Of a DNA stretch of 64,000 nucleotides, positions 36,571-48,425 are shown piece after piece (the stretch's first letter is position 1; the number at the start of each line of letters is the position of its first letter). The position numbers and the translations under genes are program-made. The notes under the pieces are model-generated. The model had not been told where the DNA came from. It did not search any database and saw only the letters and a list, made by a program, of their open reading frames with translations. This DNA is from Montifringilla adamsi (taxonomy: Eukaryota > Chordata > Aves > Passeriformes > Passeridae). The stretch spans positions 11,223,049-11,287,048 of the forward strand of contig JAGGNK010006448.1 in NCBI GenBank assembly GCA_017590115.1. The letters run 5' to 3'.

Positions 36571-36952
36571 GGCATAGCGGGACCAAATGCCACCAGAAAC
36601 GCTTGCTATCAGCGCTGCTTCCCAGATGTTGCATATTCTTCTATTAGAAATCGAAAACCAAACCAAAGGAACAATGTTTAGGAGAGGTTGGCGATACATA
36701 ATAAAGGAGCTAATTAATTTCAGGACCTGGTGCGTCACTGAAATTGGCAGTCCTCAAAGGCTGAGCAAGTGATCACCAAACTCCTCTCCAGTCATGTCAT
36801 CCATGGCCTGCCAGAGGGACCCTGATGAAAAGGGGTAGCGAAACCTGAAAGGAAAGCAGAAAATGTAGGACATGTACCTGAAGTAACCAAAGAACTGTTA
36901 ATCTCTGTGTCAGAATGATTCCCTGCCATGCTGTTATTTCTCTGCAGTCTCT
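36571..36952. other. Upstream flank between CpG island and CR1
   Basis: The transition from the CpG island to AT-rich intergenic DNA. Apart from the CCAAT/TGACGCA pair I see no feature. Confidence 0.7.
36731..36748 (-). promoter_or_regulatory. CCAAT box next to a TGACGCA (CRE-like) site
   Basis: On the minus strand the sequence reads GCCAATTTCAGTGACGCA, a CCAAT motif eight bases from a TGACGCA element, about 590 bp upstream of the ABCC4 start codon at the edge of the CpG island. The motifs are real in sequence; function is an inference. Confidence 0.3.
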
Positions 36953-38100
36953 GAAATCCAGGATGGCTGAAGTTGCAAGCTTAGACCTCTGGAGGTCAGC
37001 TGGTCCAACCCCTGCTGCTTAAGTGCCATGTCCAGGCAGCTTCTGAGTATCTCCAAGGACGGAGACTCCACAACCTCTCTGGGCAGCCTATGCTAGTGCT
37101 CAGTCACCCCCACAATGAAGAAGTGTTTCCTGGTGTTCAGATGGAACCTGCTGTGTTTCAGCTTGTGCCCACTGCTTCTGGTCCTGTCACTGGGCATTAC
37201 AGAGGAGAACCTGGCTCTGTCCTCTTTTCATCAGTATACGCACTAATGAGACCCCTCTGAGCCTTGTCTTCTCCAGGCTGAACAGCCTGGTCTTCCCCAG
37301 TCCTTCTCAGCCTGAACAGCTCTCTTTCCTTGTAGGAAAGGTAGCTAGAATCCCTTAATCATCCTAGTGACCTTTCACTGCAATCTATCCAGTACGTCCA
37401 TGTCTCTCTTGGACCTAAATGCAGGACACCAGGGGTGACCTCACTTCTGAGTAGAGAGGAAAGATCACCTCCCTTGACCTGCTGGTAAGCACTCATTCTA
37501 ATGCATCCTAGCATATCATTAGTCTTTGCCACAAGGACACATTGCTGGCTTATGTTCAACTTGATGTCCCCCTGGACCCCAAGCTGGGATGGTCCCCAGC
37601 CCATACTGATGCCTGGGATTGTTTCTCCCTGGGTGCAGGACTTTGCTCTTCCATTTTTCGAACTTCATGAGGTTCCTGTCAGCCCATTTCTCCAGCCTGT
37701 TGAGGTCCCTCTGGATGGCAGCACAAGTCTGTGGAGTGTTATCTGTCACTGATCAGCCACTCCTCCCAGTTATGTGTCACCATCCCTGGTGGTCTTTAAG
37801 GAAAGACTGGATGTGGCACTTGATGCCACGTCTAGTTGACAAGGCCAGAGGTGTTAGGTCATAGGTTGGACTCAATGATCTCGGAGGTCTTTTCCAGCTT
37901 AATGGATCTGTGATTCTGTGATCATCAGTAAACTTGTTGAGGCAGCCCTCTGTTTCCTGCAAATCATTTATGAAGATGCCAGATAGTTTTGGACCTAATG
38001 TTAACACCTGATGTACACCACTAGTTACTGACTTCCAACTAGATTTTGAGCAACTAATCACAACCCTGATCTCCTAGACTCCTTCCCACTCTGAGCCAGC
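36953..38100 (-). mobile_element. Degraded CR1 LINE (ORF2 reverse transcriptase to 3' end), interrupted
   Basis: The minus-strand translation shows CR1 ORF2 pieces in order: SSWKSVTSGVHQVLTLGP, GIFINDLQETEGCLNKFTDD (the RT active-site block, usually F-A-D-D), then TCAAIQRDLNRLEKWADRNL, VLHPGRNNPRHQYGLG and SQQCVLVAKTNDMLGCIR. The 3' end lies near 36953. Stops and frameshifts make it dead. It is split just after the DD motif by an inverted CR1 tail (37778-37921). Confidence 0.9.
37778..37921 (+). mobile_element. CR1 LINE 3' tail nested inside an older CR1
   Basis: Plus-strand CR1 end: CATCCCTGGTGGTCTTTAAG, AAAGACTGGATGTGGCACTT, GGTTGGACTCAATGATCTCG and GGAGGTCTTTTCCAGCTTAA, then the tail GTGATTCTGTGA. 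On both sides the sequence is the opposite-strand CR1 reverse transcriptase, so this copy inserted later. It is only about 140 bp long. Confidence 0.88.
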
Positions 38101-41100
38101 CACAAAACAAACACCATTCTTATGTTTTGTGTATTCATTTCATGTCCCCAGGAGCAACCAATGCTATTTCTTCCTGCTTAAATGTATTGACAGTGAAACT
38201 ATTGACAGGGGTGGCATCTAACTTTAATTCTACACATCAGAGTTGACATGTTGTTGAGATAAAAGAGGGTTGGGGCTACACTACATTACTGAATAAATAG
38301 CATCAGTTCATGCTTGAAGGAATGTCATAACCACATGCTAGACAAATCCAGCTTGATCTTGCTGTCAGTGAGCAGTGATGGAGCTGGAAACAGCCTGTGC
38401 TGCTCATGCATAAATGGTGTGCCACAGAATTTCATGAACAATAAGTAGTACACATGTCAACACCTTTCTCTAGATCCTCCCAGATAAAAACAAGGGAAAA
38501 AAACTTGTGGAAAGAATACTGTGGTTTGAAAGGGCAGGCTTTAGCAAAATAGTCCCTATCTGTTCCAGAACCTGGATAATAAATTTAAAGAACCTCCCAA
38601 AATTTGTGAAGAAAAGCTCTGCCCATCAGCAAAATTTGACAGGTTTAGATTTCTGTGAGACAATTTTGTCTAACTAGATACTCATGAGTGAATTAAAAGG
38701 TATGACAGCATCGTGCAAGTCCCAAAATGTCAATAAAGATTGGGTCAGGGAGAGGGAGAAAGGAAAATGTAAATCTTAAGGCTGACTTCAGCTTTGTGAA
38801 GTAGTTGTGCAATGAAAGTTTATCCAAACATTTCTTAGTTTGGGGAAGGAAGTAGTAGACTATTCATGAACAAGTAATTTATTTCCAGAATGCAGGTAAA
38901 AGTATTAAAGCAAAATATTAAAATAACGGGGGTTTTTTTCAGTATTATTTTGATGATGGGAAAAGGACAAAAAGCAGTCCTCAAGAAACAAATTTTTAAT
39001 TTGCCATCATTATGACTGATGAATGCTGACACCACTTAATTTTGAAATACATTTACTCCTAAGTCCAAAACAAAACATTTCCAAATAAGTTTTGGAGAAG
39101 AAAAAACTAAAACGGAAAGGGAAAAGAACATTTAATAAAATAAATCCTGAAAACCAGATTAACCTGTAATTCTAGCTGCTGAGTGTGCAATTAGAAGCTA
39201 ATGCAGTAATAAAAAATTGTGAAACAATTGGGCAAAGAAGTGCTCACCCATGAAGAGGAATGGGAAGGGAAAAGAGCACAGTAATGAATTTAATAATCTT
39301 CTTTCTATTTCAGGAGTCAGAAAAAGAAACTGCCAATTTATGCAATGAACGTTTTGCTATGGCAACGCTATTTTCACATGGAGAGAACAAGATATGTAAC
39401 AAACTAATCAAAAGTGTGACTTAGTAAATCTAAATTATCATAGTCATATGGATAATGATCTAGCAAAGCCAACTATTCAAATAGGGCAATAGCCAAATTA
39501 AGGCAGTGACAACTGAGTTAAACTTGTCATGCATATACATTGTTCTGGGGAAATAAATTCAGATCACAGGGGATGTCACAAATGTGCAAACACATGAGAT
39601 TCACTATTTATTCAGTGCACAAGAAAGACAGTAAGCATTTTATCATGTGTGGCCTTACGCCTTCTTTACTGTCTTTTCACTTTGGATACAGTCAGCCTAA
39701 TAAGTTTCTCCATCTGCATTTTTAGGGCACTTGCCTTTAGGGAGTTGATAGACATCCACTTCTCTCAAAACCCTTAGAAGATTACTGGGCAGTTTCCACT
39801 GATATCCAGATGGAAATAGAACATGGATCTTGAGGTGAAATGTAGGCACTGATCCCTGTTATGCAAAAGGAACCTAAAGCTTCATCTTTTGGAGGATGTA
39901 GCACTGTAACCTTTCCCTTTTAAGCAAGCAGCCATTGATTTCAGGGCTGAAGAGTTTTTCCTTATCATACCCCAGGGCCTTGAGATGAGCACCTAGAAAA
40001 CCAAGAAGTTGTGGATGAGTGTGTTTGAAGTCTGTATAAAAGATTTGCTGAGCACTGTGTGGTATTTCTGTGTGGTATTAGGGACAGAATCAAATTCAAA
40101 GCTGTTTGAAAGATGTTGGAGGGATTAGTGTTCCAAAGGCAAGCTATGATAGCAGAATGAGAAGGCTTTGCAGCCGTGCATTGTTTGAGTTTAATGTTTT
40201 TGACTGAAGCCAGGCAGAAAGGCAGACCGTATGCCTGCCTGACAGCCCAAACAGGCAGTGTGGTATCCCACCACGCTGCTGGCAGGAAAGCAGGCTGTCC
40301 CGCTGGCTGGCAGCCCAGCTTGTCACTACCCAGTGGCCTGACTCATCATCTGGCTGATGTATCCACTGGGGAATGGTGCTTGTCCTCCTGCAGTACAGAC
40401 ATGTTGGCCTGTTCTCCTTCAGCTGCAGAGCGGAAATGGCAGTGCTGCAGAACCAGGCTGTAATTCTATTTCAGCCTGATCATCAGCATGTAATGTCAAC
40501 AGTCTTCCTTGGATGCCTTTCTTATTTCTTCTTGTTACCCCACTAGCCATTTTTTTTCCCTATATCTTCTTCTACATCCCTGTATCAATCTTCTACATGC
40601 CAGTTTGTGTTAATTGGGCTAATCCATTCTCCTTAAATTATGATGCAAATCAGGTGCCTACACATAGGTGCCCACTTACCTTTTAGACACGGTAGGATAT
40701 TCCATGCAGACACAAGTTACCACTCTAGAAGTTTTCAGCCTTCTTTTAATGGTGCTTTACCTGCCTATCCCATGGTGATGTCTCTGATTTCTTATAGATT
40801 ATTGTAGTTGCAGATATACTTATTTGTCTTACACAAAACTGAGTTAAAATAATTTCTCTATAGCAAATAGTTTATATTGATTATCTGCTAAGATAAGATT
40901 CAAACCAGTTACTTTCTATTAAATTGAACATTTAATGCAGTAGAAAAGTATCAGAAAAGGTTGTACTAAAGTTAAAACTAACTCAGTGACTAGCTGTTCA
41001 GTTGCCCCTAACAATTTCATCTCTTGTACTTCATGCACTTAGAGACTGATATTTTTGTAGGATGATTTGGATGAGGCTGCAGCAGGCGTTCAGCAGCAGC

Positions 41101-41597
41101 TCCCTGTGCTATTAGTGAAAACACCATCTTACATGTTTACAATATTGCTATCCTGGGCTACATAGCCCTCTCTTCTCCATTAGCAGCTAAAAGCTCATTT
41201 CACTGTTCTACTCTCACCAGGTAACAGACATTAATCTTTCTGCTTCTATTCATTATGTTTTCAAGTCTCCTATTTTTGAACCACATTTATAATATTGATA
41301 ATACAGTTTCTGAAGACTAAAGTCTTTCTTTACATTCTCTATTATATGTTACAGCAAATCTTGTCCTTTATTTGCCTCCTTCCTATCCTGATCTCTTGGT
41401 TTTCTAGCTTAATACTAATGCATACAGCCAGGGATAATCCCCAAGCAACAGTGAATTACAGTAACAAAAAAATTAAATTCAAGTAGTTCCAGGGCAAAGG
41501 TGAGTCAGCAAACAAAAATCAACCTGCTGCAATTATTGTGCAGACTGTGACTGATGGCCTAGGGAAATGAAGACTTCCCATCCTTGACTTTTAAAAA
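38101..41597. other. Intergenic DNA without recognised gene
   Basis: Mostly AT-rich. A moderately GC-rich patch with repeated GGCAG/CTGGC words lies at about 40,200-40,330. A sequence resembling an RFX half-site, GCTATGGCAAC, lies at 39356-39366. No coding potential with family support is seen on either strand. Confidence 0.7.
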
Positions 41598-41688
41598 CGA
41601 GATTGCTTCTGCAAGAAGCAGGGAGTTGGACTCAATTATCTTGTGGGTTCCTTCCAACTTGAGATATTCTATGATTCAATGATTCTGT
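41598..41688 (+). mobile_element. CR1 LINE 3' tail
   Basis: A plus-strand CR1 end: GGGAGTTGGACTCAATTATC, GGGTTCCTTCCAACTTGAGA and a clear ATTCTATGATTCAATGATTC tail made of the octamer-like CR1 terminal repeats. Confidence 0.88.
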
Positions 41689-42724
41689 AATATCTGTCAT
41701 GTTGTTTGCTCAGCACAGGCAACCTAGTCTGAGACTAGGGAGTGGATTGGCTGACCTTCTGACTTCTGTGCTTCCTGTGAATGCCAGTGACTGGGCAAGA
41801 TTGCCAGGGTTTTACCATGACATCCAGAAAATTGAGGGAAAAACTCCTTTTTAAAACCTCATCTCACCCTGGAGGTGAATGGTTCATTTCAGTTCAGTCC
41901 AATTCCAGCGATACTGTGCTCTTGCTATGTGGATGAGAATCTTATGCCTAAGAGTTTTGTCTTGATTTTTGAAAGTAAAATTTGGGACACAGAACATGTG
42001 TAAAACATAGAATTCAAATGGCTTTCATAAGAAAGGTCTATTTTCAAAAGTGACTATGAAGACATGTAACCAACTACCAGCAAATAACATTCTTTGACTT
42101 GAGTGAGTAACATCTGTGCTTCTTTCAATGCTTTTCTTGATTACAACATCCTTTTGCCTTTTCCACATTTATTTATATAAATGCATTTTCCATTGCATGT
42201 TCTCTTTCATTTGTTCTTAGCCTAAACAGGCAAAAGAGAGAGGAGAGACGTCAGAAGAGGAAGCATGGGCATTCTCCTTTGTCTTAAGAAGGAAAAGGCA
42301 AATAGTGAGCACTCACAAATTTATAAGCCACAGAGCAAATCAGTCAGCAGCTCCACTATTACAGCCCAGATATTTCTGGTTTTTCTTGAAGCCACTCTAC
42401 TTACATACCAAAATCAGAAAAAATAAATTCTACAGATGGTCAAACAAAACAAAAGTGTCTTTCTAGAAGAATTCTTTTCCCTCCTAACAATGACATGAGT
42501 AAGCTACAAGCTCCAGAGGCATAGACATGTAGGTCACTTTTCAGAATGAAACGTCACTGTCATCATCTGGATTCTGATTGTATTTCATTTGTCATTGCCA
42601 GACTGAAGTTTAATAAAATTATTTTTGGCAATAGCAAGGAGACAGAAGACAACACAGAAAAACATCATAAATTACTGCATAGATATTTTTTCTTTCTGTA
42701 ACACATAGTCACAGAAAACCTTAC

Positions 42725-42818
42725 TTAAATTGAGTGGCAGTTTTCCCTATTAAATTGAGTGGCAGTTTTCCCTATTAAATTGAGTGGCTTCCCATTAAAT
42801 TGACTGCCTTTTTCCCTG
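42725..42818. repeat. 25-bp tandem repeat (about 3.7 copies)
   Basis: The unit TTAAATTGAGTGGCAGTTTT CCCTA is repeated. Copies at 42725 and 42750 are identical. The copy at 42775 lacks part of the CAGTTTT segment, and the copy from 42795 has several changes. The gradient of decay suggests a recent last duplication at the left end. Confidence 0.88.
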
Positions 42819-43303
42819 TTGGGGGTTACCAGCTATGATGGGATTTTGGACATGGTTAAAGTAACTTCTCTTGTTATACGGCAAGACTTCTGACCTCACA
42901 ATAGTAACTGCATACGTTGTTAGTAGAGATCCTCTGTCTATACAGTTTCTTCAAATATGAATGAACCTAAAAGATATGATAACTGTTTTTTCACTTTTTC
43001 TGAGATGCCTTGGGAGTATTTGCTGCCACCAATGGACTAAGCGAAAGCCTGATGTCATCCAGAATCCAGGATGTAGATGGAAAAAAGCTACAATACTGCT
43101 AAGTGAATAATATTTAGAGATCATAAAATCATGTAAGTTTCAATAGGAAATAAAACACACTGCACACTTGATTTCTAACTTTAATAGGAACCTTACGAGG
43201 CAAAGTGGAATGCAAGTCTGTATGTGTGTACACCATTAGCTTTGGAAACAGAAGGCATCGAAAATGACCAGACATGCTAACAAAATGCTAAGGAGAGGAA
43301 AGT

Positions 43304-43350
43304 TTAAAAAAAAAAAAAAAACCTAAAAAAAAAAAAAAAAACCAAAAAAC
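43304..43350. repeat. Interrupted poly(A) tracts
   Basis: Two A-runs of about 16-17 bases separated by CCT, then a third short one. No retroposed gene body was recognised directly upstream on the plus strand. Confidence 0.75.
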
Positions 43351-44103
43351 TTCTAATTATAATTTTAAAAAATTTGCAGTTTTTTCTTTATTTTTCTGCT
43401 GAGAAAGGAGAGGATACTTTACTCGATTTTCAATACTTTCCTGGAAAGCTCATGACACATGGAAAGGGGAAAAGGCAATTCTGTTCTAAAATAAATAATC
43501 TAAGGCCAGCAGAGACATCTTCAATGTATGTCAGGTCACATCTGACCTGGGTGTGAGGTGCTTACCACCAAATGTAGACCAACGAATCAGAACACAAACC
43601 GTGTAAAATGACTGCAAACATAGTTACTCTCAGCTCTGACCAACACAGTCTGTCAACACTGTTATCACTTGGCGTTCCTTAGCTCTTGGCTGTTTCACCA
43701 GGGTCTAGCACATGTAGGTCCAAGGCCTGACTTTTTGGCTGGGTCACTCAGAGTTCCCACTTTCCCTGGGGCACCAGCAGTTTGAGAAGTAACAAAAGTT
43801 TCTCTGACACTTCTGGGCACAGCTGTCAGCTGAGCAACATTTACCTGCCCACAGAGAACTCCCAAAAGGCAGGTCTTTTTATCCACAAATCCTTGGCCTC
43901 CTCACTCCTATCCACACACCACTGGGCGTGGCCCTTAGTTCTTAATTATTTCTTGGCAGCCTGACACTTCTCTGGGGTATTTCAAGCACAGGTGGGCTAC
44001 ATACCAGGAATGTATTTTGTGAGTCAGAGTTTTACAAGATTTCTAATATAATAATTGGTGCTAAAATCTTAATCTGGTAAATTTAAGCCCAAACACTATG
44101 AAG

Positions 44104-44478
44104 TGTTTTCTCTGGAGAAAAGAAGGCTTAGGTGAGACCTTATAGCTCTCCACAACTACCCAACAGAAGGCTGCGATAAGGTGGAGGCCAGTCTTTCCTC
44201 CCAAGTGATAGGACAAGAGGAAATAACCTCAGGTTGCACCAGGAGAGGTTCATTTTGGATATTAGGAAAAATTTCTTTACCAAAAGAATTATCGAACACT
44301 GGAACAGGCTGCCCAGGGGAGTGGTTGAGTCATCATTCCTGGAGGTATTTAAAAGACGTGTAGACGTGGCACTTGGGGACGTGCTTTAGTGATGGCCTTG
44401 GCAGTGTTAGGTAATAGCTGGACTCAGAAATCTTAAAGGTCTTTGCCAGCCTAAAGGGTTCAATGCTTCTGTGACTCA
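44104..44478 (+). mobile_element. CR1 LINE 3' fragment
   Basis: A plus-strand copy of the CR1 ORF2 C-terminus and 3' UTR: GAGACCTTATAGCTCTCCAC, CAGGTTGCACCAGGAGAGGT, ACTGGAACAGGCTGCCCAGG, TCCTGGAGGTATTTAAAAGA, GTAGACGTGGCACTTGGGGA and a worn tail (TGCTTCTGTGACTC). It is 5'-truncated and frame-broken. Confidence 0.9.
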
Positions 44479-47400
44479 AATGCTTATAAATACTGACTCA
44501 CAGGCACCAAGTATATGTTTTCCTGCGTGTAGAGTCTTACAACACCTTAATCACTGTTGCATCTAGGTATCTTCTAGCAACATGTTAAATGTCATGTTTA
44601 TTCTTGCTCTTAATCTGTTTTGGTTTGTGCGGCTTCAAGCTAATATGCTCACAGCTGTGTTTATGTTAGAGAAAAAAAGGTTGGCATAATATATATTGCT
44701 GTTAGAGGAGAAGGCAATGGAGTCTTCCTTAGTGCTCCCATTCCATATTTGTTTCTCAGCCTCAGACAAACCAAGGTGGAAAATTTTGTCTCCCACAGTG
44801 GAAGGCTTACTCTTACAGAGGGACATTCTACTTCCTCTGTCGTGGGAAGATGTTTACCTTGGTTGCTGTGGCATTTATTTAGATCTCTGAGAAGAAGCAA
44901 CAGTGCACTTGAAGGGCAAGAACTGAGATCTTGCATTCAACAATAGTTCATGGAAGACATAGAAGAGAATAAAAACCTGCCATGTTTACAGTATTCCATG
45001 TTACCTCAGGGATGTGCACTCTGTAATCTGCACTTCATTGTATTTTCTGTGGGCTGAAGTCTTCATGTCCAAGTGCAAAGAGTGTGTATAGTCCCGAGGG
45101 AATAGGCAGGTGTGTAAGTGTGAAAAAGAAAGAAGAGTATCATGGCTTCAGATGCATACCACCAAACTAAGACACAATTGCCTGTTCTGTGGGAGATAAG
45201 AGGAAGGGCTACTTATGTTTGCACAAAATACACAAAATCTTTAGCACTGGCGAAAAATTCAGGAGCACTCCCATGCCATGACTTAAACTGGCCAGATGTA
45301 AACCTATACATACCCACTTTTTCCTCTTGCTTTGAAGCTGCAAAGCATTCCTGGGAATCCTATGGCCATATTTGCATTTGTTACATTTTAATCTTTTTCT
45401 TTGTTAGCATCTACCTGCTTCCTGATTGAATTTCTAGCCTGCAAATTCACTCTGATGGCCTTTCAACCTTTATACTCTGTGTCAGAGAGTTGTAAAAAGG
45501 CTGCAGATGTTTTCAGAAGAGGGTGGTTCCAGACAATAGCACAAGGAGGAGAAACAACCATGAAGTTCGAAAAGTCAGTGTAAGAACAAGTGCTGTGGCA
45601 GTAAGGACTGCTCCATGAGCCACAGAGATTAAGAAGAAAAGAAGGACTGGAGGGAGGTATTATCCAAGGCTTGAGGACAAAGTGGATCCAAGATGGGGCC
45701 AAAGCAAGAAGGAAGGAAAATGAGGTAGAATGATGGAAAACTAAGCATAATAGAAAAAGAGAGAGGGGAGATTAACCATTAAAAGGAGACAGGGAGGGAG
45801 GATGATTGTGTCAGGTACTAAGATGACCAGCAGATGGTTAAGTGTGGAATGGCTGCTTTGTCCAACAAGCCAAATGCATTTATACACCTGACAACAGACC
45901 AAAGTAAGAGAAAACTTCTTTACAAGTCTCCTCAGTTGTGACCAGGGGCAGGCAGGAATAGGTGGAATAAATGTGTGTGTATATGAAGTGATATCTCTAT
46001 GCATGGAATAGCTTTAGGATGTATCAGAAGTCATAGCTGTAATTCTGTTTCTGTAAATGAATGCATTTCATACCCTTCAAAATACACTTCACAACAGCAA
46101 AATTACACCATCATCTCTCCTGCCAGAGAAAGTTGGTGCCACTGTGTATGCTCCTTTCTTCTCCAGATCATCTTCAAAGGAGATGACCAGCCACCCAAGG
46201 GTTGCACAAAAGTATCATTCCTCTCTCTCTGGATATCAAAAAGCTTTTCCCTCCTAAGTGCAGGCAGCACCATGATTATCCTTTCACAACAAGAATCAGT
46301 TTTTCACAATCCTGCCATGCTGCTAACAATGTCACCTGTGCTGATGGCTTTTCCTGCTTGCTCTTCTCAACAGAGGAAAATGGAGAGTAAAAAAACCTCA
46401 GTGAACTCTAATTTCTCTCGTTTTCCTACCTGGTAACCTTTATAATACAGAGTTTCAAGAGGATTGGGTAAACCACTGTTTTCATATATTAAAACTGAGC
46501 TCCTTTGGGGATTGACAATCACTTTCATTCTTTAATTGTCCAGCATTGGCATAGAGCTTGTGCTTCAGGACCTGGATTCCCAGGAGTTACATTATCACAG
46601 AAAAAGAATAAGAGTAATTTTGCCAGCTTTTGTTCTACACTTTAAATAATGACCCATTTGAGTTAATCATTTAGCCTGCCAAATTTTAAAAAATATTTTC
46701 CTTAAGTAATTTTGTAAGAATGATATTTCCTTATAGGAAGGTCATTATTTGAAGGAAGAAGACCCACCCAGCGTAAGACAACCATGGCATTAGTAAGTTC
46801 TGCTTTGGAACATTTGTGGGTAGGTGAACTGGGTAAGTGCTCTCCACTTCCTCCTGCAGAGTTTCTGTTCAGCAGGAGTGACTCAGTAAACCTGGCTGTT
46901 TCCTTGGACATATCTGCACATAAATTACATTGACAGCATCCAAGCAAATAAATAGGAGTAAATAGGACTTTTGGAAATCAAAATGCATCTAGCATCCTAC
47001 TGAGCCCCAAGTGGGCTCCAAAGCCTGTTCCCATTCATTGTACAACCCCTCAGGTAAGTCCAGATATGAGATACATCCCCAAACATCCCTGCAGCCTTTA
47101 ATTATTCAGAAAGATATAAGCTGCTGGGAGTCCAGAGATATAAAGTGATGTTGTCCCTTCTGTGTGAAATAGGTGACATCCTATGTGAATTAGGCACCAC
47201 TTGAGATACTTCTCCATAAAGGTGTGGCAACCTTAAAAAAGAAACACGGAACTGTAATTCTCATTGTCTTTGCCACAAGGGAAAAAAAATCACACAGTAA
47301 TGCAGTGGTGATATAATACAGTCCAATGCCACAAATGCCAAGGTGAGACAAATCTGCATTTTGGTCTCTGCTTCCTTACAGTAACCAGTAGAGAAGCTTG

Positions 47401-48372
47401 AAGTTTTGCTTCTAGCTGAAAGCTATGACAGTCATAAAGCAAAATGCTTAGGCTAAGCACATCCTTAGCTCCCTAATGGGACATGATGCCAAAAGCTTCA
47501 TTTGCAAAATACACTTAGGATGGAATAATTTGTGTGAATGACAGCAAAGGATCGATACAGAGGAACAGAAAGTTTATATTCCATAGCAGACTTTAACAAC
47601 ATAAAAATTCACACCTAAATTTGTTGGCAGCTGATTAAATAAAGAAGTCAGAGAGAGAGACCCATGACACATTTCTACAGCCAAGGAAGAAGCAGGGGTT
47701 CCTAACTTTGTTGCTTGACCGGTGAACTATCGCAGCTCCTAACATTTATACAGGGAAATTCTGGCTGCCATGGCAACCATTTTTTTTTCTGGTTGACTGC
47801 ACTGGATAAGTATTCGATTAAAACCTTTTTATTTATGTCTCTAATCTAAAAGGTTTCTTTAGTGAAACTGTTAATTTAAAGGTTTTGCTACCTAGTGATG
47901 CAGCAACTAGCACAGTTCAGACCTGGCTTGGATGAATGGCAGCACAATTAAATAATAATAAATATCAGATGACAGAGAGTAAAAGCAGTAATGGAAGTGG
48001 AAAAAAGGATGCTCTTTTGGCAGTTAGGTGGATGGATGAACCTATGTGAATTATACTTTTTTATTATTATTGATGGTAATTTCATAGAAGGGGTAATTTC
48101 AGGTTGAAGAAAGCTTTTTAATAATCCTGTCAATCTGAACACTTTACATTTTTAATCTTAAAAAACATTCTAGACTGAACAAGTGATTTCAAATTGAAGA
48201 ATCAAAACTTTTTTTTTTTACAGAAAAATTTAATATTTCTCTTTTCTTTTGCTGTTATTCTCAATTTGTATTTTTTTACAGAATTCTGTGAAGCTAGAAT
48301 GAATTCTCTTGCTGGAATTACTTTTTTCCACAAAAGACTACTGAATATTTTGCCTCATATGTCAAGAAAACA
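44479..48372. other. Intergenic DNA with an RFX-type X-box
   Basis: I see no gene or repeat family. The one motif that stands out is GCTGCCATGGCAAC at 47764-47777, listed separately. Confidence 0.7.
47764..47777. promoter_or_regulatory. Near-perfect palindromic RFX X-box
   Basis: GCTGCCATGGCAAC differs at one base from GTTGCCATGGCAAC, the palindromic consensus bound by RFX factors. It lies about 11.6 kb upstream of the ABCC4 start codon, next to a T-run. The match is visible; binding is inferred. Confidence 0.45.
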
Positions 48373-48373
48373 A

Positions 48374-48425
48374 CTTCCTTCCTTCCTTCCTTCCTTCCTT
48401 CCTCCCTCCCTCCCTCCCTCCCTCC
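48374..48425. repeat. (CCTT)n(CCCT)n polypyrimidine microsatellite
   Basis: About 52 bp of pure pyrimidine, first TTCC units (about seven), then TCCC units (about six). The compound structure suggests one unit mutated and then expanded. Confidence 0.95.

Larger units (their letters stand above)
41689..44103. other. Intergenic DNA with simple repeats
   Basis: It holds the 25-bp tandem repeat at 42725-42818 and two A-runs at about 43305-43350. The stretch 43,680-43,980 has an LTR-like composition but no recognisable ends. No gene is seen. Confidence 0.7.

Noticed and set aside
35934..36593. 219-codon minus-strand frame [12 protein letters not shown]...
   Set aside because: It overlaps the ABCC4 start in another frame and is composition-driven. 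It is kept only as a possible overlapping uORF in the findings.
35286..36681. Long plus-strand open frames (up to 236 codons) in the CpG island
   Set aside because: Several overlapping frames on both strands are open at once, as expected where stop codons are scarce. No domain, motif or family resemblance is seen.
37501..37864. Plus-strand frames of about 80 codons
   Set aside because: They are shadows of the minus-strand CR1 reverse-transcriptase remnant.
43680..43980. Possible LTR-like stretch
   Set aside because: The composition and phrases such as CTGGGCGTGGCCC suggested an LTR, but I found no paired terminal repeats, TG/CA ends or primer-binding site.
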